A DNA stretch of 64,000 bases from an uncultured Treponema sp. GTDB taxonomy: Bacteria; Spirochaetota; Spirochaetia; Treponematales; Treponemataceae. Location: the NCBI GenBank assembly GCA_947166355.1, contig CAMVDX010000011.1:1-64000 (forward strand), read 5' to 3'. Made by a program: the position numbers and the translations under genes. The notes under the pieces were generated by a model, which was given only the letters and a program-made list of their open reading frames with translations, searched no databases and was not told the DNA's origin. This document shows, piece by piece, positions 1-11,504 of this stretch. Every line of letters starts with the position of its first letter. Position 1 is the stretch's first letter.

Positions 1-1
1 C

Positions 2-919
2 GGAAACAGCGGTAAAAACGGAGCGACTGGAGACGGAACAACTGTCATAATCAGCGATACCAAAATCACTACAACAGGTAATGGAGCTGGCGGAATTATG
101 ACTGCAGGAGGCGGAATCACAAAGGCTTCTAATCTCGACATTACAACAAGCGGTCGTTCCTCGGCTGCAATCAGAACAGACCGCGGTGGCGGAATAGTTA
201 CAGTTGACGGCGGATCTTATACATCAAACGGACTTGGTTCTCCTGCAATTTACTCAACAGCAGACATCACTGTTTCGAATGCAACACTTACATCAAATCT
301 TTCAGAAGGCGTTTGTATCGAAGGAAAGAATTCTATCACTTTGAATAATTCAAACCTCACCGCAAACAACACAAAATGCAACGGTAAAGCAACCTTCTTT
401 GATACGATTATGATTTATCAGTCAATGTCGGGTGATGCAGACAGCGGAACTTCAAGCTTTACAATGAACGGTGGAAGTCTTATCAGCAAGAACGGCCACA
501 TCTTCCATGTAACAAATACAAATGCAATTATCAATCTTAATGGAGTTACCCTAAAGAATGAAGATAGTGAAAACATCCTTCTTTCCGTTTGTGCCGATGG
601 CTGGAATGGAGCTTCAAATATTGCAACTCTTAATGCAAATAATCAAAAGCTGGAAGGAACCCTGCTCGTAGGAAGTGATTCAACTCTTACATTAAACCTT
701 ACAAATAATTCAAGCTTCGAAGGAAGTGTAAGCGGTGAAATCACAAATGTAAAAGGCAAAACAGTTTCGTCAAATATTGGAACCGTAAACGTAAAAATCG
801 ACGCCAGCAGCACCTGGACTCTTACCGGCAACACTTACATCACATCCTTGGACGGTGAATTATCACAAATCAACACAAACGGCTACAAACTGTATGTTGA
901 TGGAAAACTGGTAAAGTAA
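2..919 (+). CDS. Beta-helix repeat surface-type protein, C-terminal part (5' end outside window)
   Basis: The reading frame is open from base 2, so the first ATG at 98 is only an internal methionine and the gene begins before the window. The visible 305 residues are rich in Gly, Ser, Thr and Asn. They consist of short strand-turn repeats such as ITVSNATLTSN, ITLNNSNLTAN and FTMNGGSLISKNG, the pattern of right-handed parallel beta-helix proteins (pectate-lyase-like or adhesin-type). It ends in a short beta-rich tail (YKLYVDGKLVK), with no LPXTG-type anchor or autotransporter barrel. Secretion and a role in surface adhesion or carbohydrate binding are inferred; the signal peptide would lie outside the window. 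The call of a repetitive beta-helix is fairly sure, the function is not. Confidence 0.7.
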   Translation, partial: GNSGKNGATGDGTTVIISDTKITTTGNGAGGIMTAGGGITKASNLDITTSGRSSAAIRTDRGGGIVTVDGGSYTSNGLGSPAIYSTADITVSNATLTSNLSEGVCIEGKNSITLNNSNLTANNTKCNGKATFFDTIMIYQSMSGDADSGTSSFTMNGGSLISKNGHIFHVTNTNAIINLNGVTLKNEDSENILLSVCADGWNGASNIATLNANNQKLEGTLLVGSDSTLTLNLTNNSSFEGSVSGEITNVKGKTVSSNIGTVNVKIDASSTWTLTGNTYITSLDGELSQINTNGYKLYVDGKLVK

Positions 920-1111
920 AATCAACCTATAATCCTTTATTGAAGTTTATGGCAAATTTAATTGAGAAAATGGCTGCGATATTTATGACTTGTTGCAGAC
1001 AATAACAAAAGATGAAAATTGACTCGATATCTTCTTTTGTTGGAGGACAATAAATTATCTGGACTAAGCCATCAATCCATTCCCTTGCCTTGGGAATGAG
1101 AACTCTCCATA

Positions 1112-1357
1112 TTATATCTCGTAATAATAGCGGTTTTGCAGGTCCTTGGTTAGAGGCACGTGGAGCTCGTTCTTCATTGCGGTGAGGACCTTGTACAAAA
1201 CCTTTTCGCTAACACCACAGGAAAAGGCGTTAGCCGGGTCATGAAGATTTTTCAGCTTCAGATGAATTGAAAGCTCTTTTACAGTAAATTTATACCCCAG
1301 CCTGAAAACATCATCTATAGCTTTGATTCGTTTGTATTCATCGACTCCGCAGGACAT
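1112..1357 (-). CDS. Small solitary helix-turn-helix protein (WYL-regulator N-terminus-like)
   Basis: An 81-residue protein. The frame is open upstream to 1405, but the ATG at 1357 is preferred because a GAGGA ribosome-binding site lies 6-7 bases before it. The sequence (KRIKAIDDVFRLGYKFTVKE, then GVSEKVLYKVLTAMKNEL, then LQNRYYYEI) resembles the winged HTH that begins WYL-domain regulators, including the terminal tyrosine-rich beta wing. It stops exactly where the WYL sensor domain would begin. It may therefore be a stand-alone DNA-binding protein or the remnant of a longer regulator. It is divergent from the sigma-factor gene 110 bases away, which suggests shared control. Family assignment is moderate and the targets are unknown. 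Confidence 0.55.
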   Translation of the reverse strand: MSCGVDEYKRIKAIDDVFRLGYKFTVKELSIHLKLKNLHDPANAFSCGVSEKVLYKVLTAMKNELHVPLTKDLQNRYYYEI

Positions 1358-1467
1358 TTTTTTCCTCATTAAAAATTTATAAAAATTATAAATTAATTTG
1401 GGCATTTTCTCAAGCTGTGAGAAAGTACGCTATATACTGATATTCGGAGAGATAAAGAAGAAGGAAT

Positions 1468-2289
1468 ATGGTAAGAGATTTTTTTAAGAGTAAGGGAATA
1501 TCACTTTACGGAGCTTCATTAGAGCCACTTTCAAAGGCAGAAGAGATGGAGCTGGCAAAGCGCGCTGCAAATGGTGACAAGCAGGCCCGCGAAACCCTAA
1601 TTCGCGCAAATATCCGTTATGCGCTTAGCTATGCAAAAACCTTTTATGGACATGGCCTTTCAAATGAGGAAGTTGAAGAAGAAGCTGTCATTGGGCTTAT
1701 TAAAGCGATAGACCATTTTGATTACACAAAAGGTAATAAGGTTATAACACTTGCCAAAATGTACATTATGAACGAGATTGTTTCTTCCTGTAACAAAAGC
1801 GGCTATACCCAGCGCCAGAGTGATGAACGTCTTAGAATGATTTTGAAAATCAACAAGGCCATGAAAAAAATCAATACAGATTGCAGCCAGAATCAGCTTA
1901 TCTATAAACTTTCTATAAAAACCGGTTTCAATCAAAAGCTTATTTCTGAGCTTCTCGAAGAGACCATACCTTGCATTAGCTTGGATGAAACTACCGGCAG
2001 CGAGATGGTTGAAACAAAACTTTCAATAATTCAAGACACGGCTTCTTACACCCCGGAAGATTCTGCCGTTTATCATATTCAAAAAGAAGCACTTTATAAA
2101 AATTTAGGCAAACTTGAGCCACTGGAAAAACAAATCATCCTCATGCTTTACGGCCTAAAGCCTTACAAGCAGCCCTACTCTCTTGCAGAAATTGGCAAAG
2201 TTTTGGGAGAATCAAAACAGTATATTCACTACATAAAGCAGCGTGCCCTCGAAAAACTTAAAATGAACATGGAAGGGCTGGCAGCGTAG
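1468..2289 (+). CDS. RNA polymerase sigma-70 family factor, divergent
   Basis: A 273-residue sigma factor of the RpoD/RpoS-like group without a long region 1.1. Region 2 (residues about 42-108) is recognisable from RANIRYALSYAKTFYGHGLS and IGLIKAIDHFDYTKG. Region 3 is about 115-175. Region 4 (about 205-265) has LEPLEKQIILMLYGL and the recognition helix LAEIGKVLGESKQYIHYIKQ. The residues normally melting the -10 element in region 2.3 (canonical YATWWIRQ) are replaced by LAKMYIMNE, losing the tryptophan pair, so its promoters are probably non-standard. A GAAGGA ribosome-binding site precedes the ATG. It is an alternative sigma factor, not the housekeeping one; its regulon is unknown. The neighbouring HTH gene is divergent. 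Confidence 0.85.
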   Translation: MVRDFFKSKGISLYGASLEPLSKAEEMELAKRAANGDKQARETLIRANIRYALSYAKTFYGHGLSNEEVEEEAVIGLIKAIDHFDYTKGNKVITLAKMYIMNEIVSSCNKSGYTQRQSDERLRMILKINKAMKKINTDCSQNQLIYKLSIKTGFNQKLISELLEETIPCISLDETTGSEMVETKLSIIQDTASYTPEDSAVYHIQKEALYKNLGKLEPLEKQIILMLYGLKPYKQPYSLAEIGKVLGESKQYIHYIKQRALEKLKMNMEGLAA

Positions 2290-2329
2290 AAAATAATTAT
2301 CTGCCAGCCAGGACATTCCCTTGCATATT

Positions 2330-5584
<3,255 letters not shown>

Positions 5585-5656
5585 CTATTTATAGATAACA
5601 TTATAACACATTTCATATTTTATAAAAAAGTGTTAAGGTTCATTCTGAGGTAGTTT

Positions 5657-8600
5657 ATGAAAAAAATTTGTCTATTTTCTTTAATTCCCCTGATTTGCTT
5701 TTCTTTTCTTACTTGTAAAAATGAAGATTCTGTAAAAAAATCCCAAAATGCAGAAAATTTTTTGACTTATTCTGAAAAATCAGAATATAAGGAACGTAAT
5801 TCCTTGAAATTATCAGTGAATAATCAGAATCTTGTGGACTATGATTCTTTACATAAATTTTTCACGCCTGACTATACTCCTGAATATCCTGATGCTTTCT
5901 TTACTGAAATCAATTCAAATTCTAAGAGCACAAATAAAACGTCTAAAGATTCCAAAGAAAAAACCGGTAACAGTGATTCTTACATTCCTGGAATCCGTAA
6001 ACTTTCAGATTATGTTACCAAATATAAAACTGATAAAGCAGTACAATTGAACTTCAATCCTTTTAACAATTCCTTTGAAGAAGATTTTGAAAATTCTGCT
6101 TATAACCTGCTTCCTTTAGAAGTTGTAAATGTCTGGGGCGGTTACATAAAAGACAGCGACTGTGCGTACGGCTGGGATACAGGCGCCCTTCCACCTTATG
6201 AAAATCGTTGTGTAATCCGTACAAACAAAACTTCAACTCTTTCCAATGCAAAACAAAATCTCAGTGTTTTTGTAAATAATCAGCAGGCTGAATATGATAT
6301 TCAACCTATTTATAAAGACATATTTAAGATGTGGGCTAACTATTCAGAATTTGATGAAGAAAAAGAAATTACAAATACTTTTCTTATAGAAATAAAAAGT
6401 GATGTTCCACATAACGCAAAAATTGAAATAAAAAACTTAGAAGGTAAAACTGAAAGCTATAACACCCTTAAGCCTTTCAAAATTAATAACCTGCAAGACA
6501 TTACCGAATATTCTTCTGTTAAATACAAATGGCCGCTTACTGTTTATTTTTCTCAAATACCTAACGAACGTTCGTTAATAGAAAATATAACTTATGATGA
6601 TGGAAACAAAATTACAGAAGAAAACATTGTTGTTAGCGGATGCTCTGTAAAAATCTGTAATCTCCCATTTGATTATAATCAGAATCATACGATTAGCTTT
6701 GGAAAAAATCTCATAGATAAATATAATCAACCTCTTACTTCATCAAAATCAATTTACACTTTTAAAACCCCCGAAGAAAAGGCATATGTCCGTTTCCAAA
6801 ATTATGGAACAACTATGCTTGAATCTAAATTTCCACATAAGATGCTTTTCGAACATCAGAATCTTTTGAGCGGAAATTACATTCTGCAAAAAACAGACCG
6901 TCCTTCTGGAAATGGACTTTACGAATTCAATACAAATCAACCTGTTCAAGAATTCCTTAATCTTGGAATTAAAAATGAAAGAAATTTTCAGGAGCTTGAT
7001 TTAGAGCCTTTCCTTGATGATGGATTTGGTTTTGTTCGTTTTGAAGCTGTCGCACAATATAAAGAATATAACCATTGGAGAAAACTTTATGAGAATGAAA
7101 CATCTTCAATGTCTGGTGTTGTTCAGGTAACAGATCTTGGCATTACTGCCCGAATGTCTATAAACAAAGCAGTCGTGATGGTTCGTAGTCTTTCATCAGG
7201 AAAACCTGTTGAAGGTGCAGAAGTTTATATCGTTCATGATCTTAATGATTATCAGGAATGGAAAAATGGAAGATATGAACCTAAAGAAATTTTTGTTTAT
7301 AACAATGAAACAACATATGATAAGCTTTATGCCAAAGGAATAACAGATAAAAATGGTCTTGCAGTTATTGAATATGATGAACAGGCAATCGAAAAAATTC
7401 AAAATGAAAATCAAGATGCTTTTGTTTATGTTGTAAATGGAAAAGACAGAGCCGCTTTCTTGCCAAGTTCTCACAACTCCTGGCGCGACGGTGTAACCAC
7501 GGCTTCGCTCAACCGAGCTCGAACCCCACAGCAGCGAACCTTTATGTTTGTAGACCGCGGAATTTACAAACCAGGTGAAACAGTTACCTTCCGAGGGATC
7601 GACCGCGACCAGCTGCTCGGAACCTTTGCCCCACACACAGGAAATTATACAATTACTGCGAAGGGAGCCTGGTGGGATTCCAAAGAAATTATAGAACCAA
7701 TAGAAGGAACACTTTCTGAATCCGGCGGTTTTTACGGTTCATTTAAAATCCCAGATGATTTAGACCGCGGTTATTATAATATTGTTTACAAACGAAATGA
7801 TACCTCAAGTACCAACAGAAATGATACAACCATTATACGTTTTACCGTAGCAGATTTTGAACGGGTAAAATTCGAATCAGCAATTTCCATACCTGAAATT
7901 TCTTATTTTAGCGGAGATAAGCTTACTGCAAATCTTTCCGCAGATTATCTGGCTGGAGGCTCGTTAGCCGGTGCTAACTATGATGTTACCTGGTATAAAG
8001 CTGCAACTACTTTTAAAACCTCAGACCCCGCATCAAAAGATTACAGCTTTTATACAGGAGTCTATCCAGACAGAATTTATTATTCAAATGATACAGGAAA
8101 GCTAGGAGCCGATGGAACTGCTCCGCTTTCTATAGAATCAGAAAAAATCACCGATGGTGCGCCATACATTTATCATGTTGAATCAGCTGTCTCAGACATT
8201 TCAAATCAGAGAATTACTGCACAAAATGATATATTTGTTCATCCTGCCAGATTTTATGTAGGAATTGCGAAAGCTCGTAATATCCGTGGATTTGCAAAAT
8301 CAGGTGAAAAAATTGAACTACCATATATTCTTGTAAATCCTGATGGAAAAATTCTAAATGAAAATGAAGTTCCTCTCAGAGTTTCTCAACTTGAATACAA
8401 ACTCACTCATGAAGTCTGGACCATGGTTCACGAGCAAAGTGTAGATGATACAATTTATACACGCTATGAACGAAAAGATGTAGAAGATGAAAACGGAAAA
8501 ATCAAAGCTCTTACTAATGGTATTATTTCAGTCACTCCAAAAACTGCCGGCTGGTACACTCTTACTCTCACCGGAAAAGATAACAACGGTGATAAAGTAA

Positions 8601-11500
8601 TCTGCAAAGCTGAATTCTATGTTACTGGTAGCGGAGCCACCTGGTTTGATCAGTATAATTCTTATTCTCTAAATCTTACTCCAGACAAATCTCAATATAA
8701 TCCTGGTGAAACTGCACGTGTTCTTTTGGAGAGCCCTCTTCCTGCCGGAGATTATCTTATCACTGTTGAACGTGAAGGAATCTTCACAGAAGAAATTCGC
8801 CATTTTGATAATAATGCAGAAGTTCTCGAAATTCCGATTGCAGGAAATTATGTGCCTGTAGTTTATGTATCAGTTTCTTCTTATTCGGAACGTCATGGTG
8901 AACCTACCCACAATTATGGAGAACCAGATCTCGATAAACCAAAAGGTTACTATGGAGTAACTCCTTTGTTAGTTAATCCTTACGTCCGTTCTTTTCAGGT
9001 AACAATTGAATGTGATAAACCTAGCTACAAACCGGGTGATACTGCAACAATAAAATTTAAAGCAACTAAGGGAGGTAAACCTTATTCAGGTGCTGAACTT
9101 ACAGCAATGGCTGTAGACCGCGGAGTTCTCGATCTTATAAATTATCATGTTCCAAATCCTATAGATTTCTTTTATGATAAAAATAATTTCCCTCTCCGTG
9201 TTTACGGTGGTGACTCTCGAGCTCTTCTTATGGATCCAGTAACCTATAGTGTTAAAAATCTTATGGGAGGAGATGCCGCTGATGAAGAAAAAGAAGAAGA
9301 ACGAAAAGACTTCCGTCCAACAGCATTCTTTGAGCCTGTTTTAATTACAGATAATAATGGTGAAGCAACTGTAACATTTAAAATGCCAGACAATCTTACG
9401 ACCTATCGTATAACTGCGTTTGGTGTAAAAGATGATTTGTTTGCTTTACACGAAGAAGAAGTTAAAGTTCAAAACCCTATAAACATTCAGCAGGTTCAAC
9501 CGCGACGTCTCCGCGAACGTGATACCGCTGAATGTGGAGTTCTTATTACAAACCTCGGAAAAAACAGTCAGAAAGTAACCGTAAGTCTTGAAGTAATTTC
9601 TCCAACAGAAGACACAGAGCAAGATAAGCTCGAAGGCCGAAAAACAATTCCTGGAAAAGGTCAGGTAGATGGTGAAAACTCTCACACAGTTTTTGTTGCT
9701 TCCGGTCAGTCTTCGGTTGTATATTTTGATGTTGCTGCTCAGACAGAAGGAACAGTTAATCTTGTTTACTCTATAAAATCTGATATTCTAAACGAACGCC
9801 TCATTTCTCCAATCAAAATAGAAAAAACTTTTGTTTATGAAACGGAGACATTGACTGGTACGCTATCTGAAAAAGGCAAATCAGAGATAAAAGAAAATCT
9901 TATTATTCCAGGCTTTGCAAAAGAGGGACGTGGAGATTTATCAATTACACTTGATGCAACACGTCTTGGTGTACTCGGCAGTTCTGTAAATTATCTTTTT
10001 GATTACCCTTACAGATGTCTTGAACAGCAGACTTCTCGCATACTACCGTTAGTTAGTTTTGATAAATACATTGATATCTTTGGTCTTGATTCTAAAGTTT
10101 TAAATATTCGTGATTGTGTTTGCAGCTGGACAAAATTCTGGACAGATTATCAGCATCGTGATGGAGGATTCGGTTACTGGCCTGACTCAATATATTCTTC
10201 TGATTTTGTAAGTCTTCGAGTTCTTTATACTTATGCTATTGCAATGACTCGCGGCTATAACCCGGAAGATATTCCAATAAATCTTTCTTCCTTAAAGAAT
10301 TATGTAGCCTCTGCTATTAGCAGTTACAAATCTCTCTACGAAGACTCAAATTATTATGATTATGATAAAGCCTTTGCATGCTATGTTTTCAGTCTCTTAA
10401 AAGATAATTCTCTCGATTCTGCACGCAATGAACTTTATGATAAAGTCGATGATTTGACTCTTGATGCCGCTGCCTACCTTTCGTTAGCCTATGCAAATAC
10501 GGGCACTTCAGAAAATTTGAAAAAAGCAAAAAATATTAATAAAAAAATTAGTATCTATCTTCTTCCATCATCGCGAAGTGTTTCACTTGGAAAAAAAGCA
10601 AAGAGTGGATACTGGTTCTGGTATCAGAATGAAACTGTTCAATATGCAGCAATTCTCTCTGCCTTTGTAACTGTCAATCCTGATGATGAAATGGTAGACA
10701 AATTATTGTTCACTCTTTTAAGTAAGCAGTCTCATGGCCGATGGCAGAATACAATCACAACAAGTGCAGTACTAGATTCAATTTATACGTATATCCAGAA
10801 AAGAAATCTTGATTCTACTGATTTTACTGCAACTGCTTCACTTAATGACAAACAGTTAATGAATGAATCATTTACGGGTGTCACAGCAAAACCTAAAAGC
10901 TTAAAGCTTCCTTTTGAAGACGAGTTAATTTCTTCGCTTGCCCGTGATAAATCTATTCCGCTTGAATTTACAAAAGATGGTAATGGATATCTTTTCTATA
11001 CTGTAGAGATGAAATATGCTCTACCAGATGAAGCTCAGGCTGCTCGTAATGAGGGCTTGAATATCACTTATGTAATTTCTGATTTTGATACTGGCGAAAT
11101 TGTAAATGTTTCAAAAGATACCTGTGACTTAAAGCTTCAAAGTGGAAAAATTTATAAGGCTAAAGTGTTTATCGAGACTAACAAATCCCGCGAATACGTG
11201 GCTGTACGCGCTCCTATTCCTTCTGGTGCTGAAATTCTGGATACTACTTTGATTACAACCGGTTTAGCCGCTCAGAGCTCTTATTCAGACAACTGGCGCA
11301 GTCCGATGAGTCATAAAAATATTACGGGCAATGAAATTCAATTCTTCTGGAACGAAATGCAGTCAGGAAAATATTTCTTTGATTTTACTTTCCGTGCCGT
11401 ACGCCGAGGTATTTATCCTACTCCACCTGTTCAGGCTGAATGTATGTATGAACCGGAAGTTTTCGGTAGAAGTGATGGCTATTTATTTATAATCGAATAG
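5657..11500 (+). CDS. Bacterial alpha-2-macroglobulin lipoprotein with thioester
   Basis: A 1947-residue secreted lipoprotein. The N-terminus MKKICLFSLIPLICFSFLTC ends in a relaxed lipobox. Many beta-sandwich macroglobulin (MG) domains follow, including the MG region near residues 630-640 (FVDRGIYKPGETVTFRG). The thioester motif CLEQ is intact at residues 1454-1457 within YPYRCLEQQTSRILPLV, in an alpha-helical complement-like domain. Bacterial alpha-2-macroglobulins trap attacking proteases after bait-region cleavage, the thioester then binding the protease covalently. The gene is 4 bases from pbpC, the partner seen in many bacteria: the trap protects a periplasm exposed by wall damage while PBP1C repairs the wall. 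A GAGG site precedes the ATG. Thioester-bearing forms are the ones usually next to pbpC, consistent with this locus. Confidence 0.93.
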   Translation: MKKICLFSLIPLICFSFLTCKNEDSVKKSQNAENFLTYSEKSEYKERNSLKLSVNNQNLVDYDSLHKFFTPDYTPEYPDAFFTEINSNSKSTNKTSKDSKEKTGNSDSYIPGIRKLSDYVTKYKTDKAVQLNFNPFNNSFEEDFENSAYNLLPLEVVNVWGGYIKDSDCAYGWDTGALPPYENRCVIRTNKTSTLSNAKQNLSVFVNNQQAEYDIQPIYKDIFKMWANYSEFDEEKEITNTFLIEIKSDVPHNAKIEIKNLEGKTESYNTLKPFKINNLQDITEYSSVKYKWPLTVYFSQIPNERSLIENITYDDGNKITEENIVVSGCSVKICNLPFDYNQNHTISFGKNLIDKYNQPLTSSKSIYTFKTPEEKAYVRFQNYGTTMLESKFPHKMLFEHQNLLSGNYILQKTDRPSGNGLYEFNTNQPVQEFLNLGIKNERNFQELDLEPFLDDGFGFVRFEAVAQYKEYNHWRKLYENETSSMSGVVQVTDLGITARMSINKAVVMVRSLSSGKPVEGAEVYIVHDLNDYQEWKNGRYEPKEIFVYNNETTYDKLYAKGITDKNGLAVIEYDEQAIEKIQNENQDAFVYVVNGKDRAAFLPSSHNSWRDGVTTASLNRARTPQQRTFMFVDRGIYKPGETVTFRGIDRDQLLGTFAPHTGNYTITAKGAWWDSKEIIEPIEGTLSESGGFYGSFKIPDDLDRGYYNIVYKRNDTSSTNRNDTTIIRFTVADFERVKFESAISIPEISYFSGDKLTANLSADYLAGGSLAGANYDVTWYKAATTFKTSDPASKDYSFYTGVYPDRIYYSNDTGKLGADGTAPLSIESEKITDGAPYIYHVESAVSDISNQRITAQNDIFVHPARFYVGIAKARNIRGFAKSGEKIELPYILVNPDGKILNENEVPLRVSQLEYKLTHEVWTMVHEQSVDDTIYTRYERKDVEDENGKIKALTNGIISVTPKTAGWYTLTLTGKDNNGDKVICKAEFYVTGSGATWFDQYNSYSLNLTPDKSQYNPGETARVLLESPLPAGDYLITVEREGIFTEEIRHFDNNAEVLEIPIAGNYVPVVYVSVSSYSERHGEPTHNYGEPDLDKPKGYYGVTPLLVNPYVRSFQVTIECDKPSYKPGDTATIKFKATKGGKPYSGAELTAMAVDRGVLDLINYHVPNPIDFFYDKNNFPLRVYGGDSRALLMDPVTYSVKNLMGGDAADEEKEEERKDFRPTAFFEPVLITDNNGEATVTFKMPDNLTTYRITAFGVKDDLFALHEEEVKVQNPINIQQVQPRRLRERDTAECGVLITNLGKNSQKVTVSLEVISPTEDTEQDKLEGRKTIPGKGQVDGENSHTVFVASGQSSVVYFDVAAQTEGTVNLVYSIKSDILNERLISPIKIEKTFVYETETLTGTLSEKGKSEIKENLIIPGFAKEGRGDLSITLDATRLGVLGSSVNYLFDYPYRCLEQQTSRILPLVSFDKYIDIFGLDSKVLNIRDCVCSWTKFWTDYQHRDGGFGYWPDSIYSSDFVSLRVLYTYAIAMTRGYNPEDIPINLSSLKNYVASAISSYKSLYEDSNYYDYDKAFACYVFSLLKDNSLDSARNELYDKVDDLTLDAAAYLSLAYANTGTSENLKKAKNINKKISIYLLPSSRSVSLGKKAKSGYWFWYQNETVQYAAILSAFVTVNPDDEMVDKLLFTLLSKQSHGRWQNTITTSAVLDSIYTYIQKRNLDSTDFTATASLNDKQLMNESFTGVTAKPKSLKLPFEDELISSLARDKSIPLEFTKDGNGYLFYTVEMKYALPDEAQAARNEGLNITYVISDFDTGEIVNVSKDTCDLKLQSGKIYKAKVFIETNKSREYVAVRAPIPSGAEILDTTLITTGLAAQSSYSDNWRSPMSHKNITGNEIQFFWNEMQSGKYFFDFTFRAVRRGIYPTPPVQAECMYEPEVFGRSDGYLFIIE

Positions 11501-11504
11501 GATT

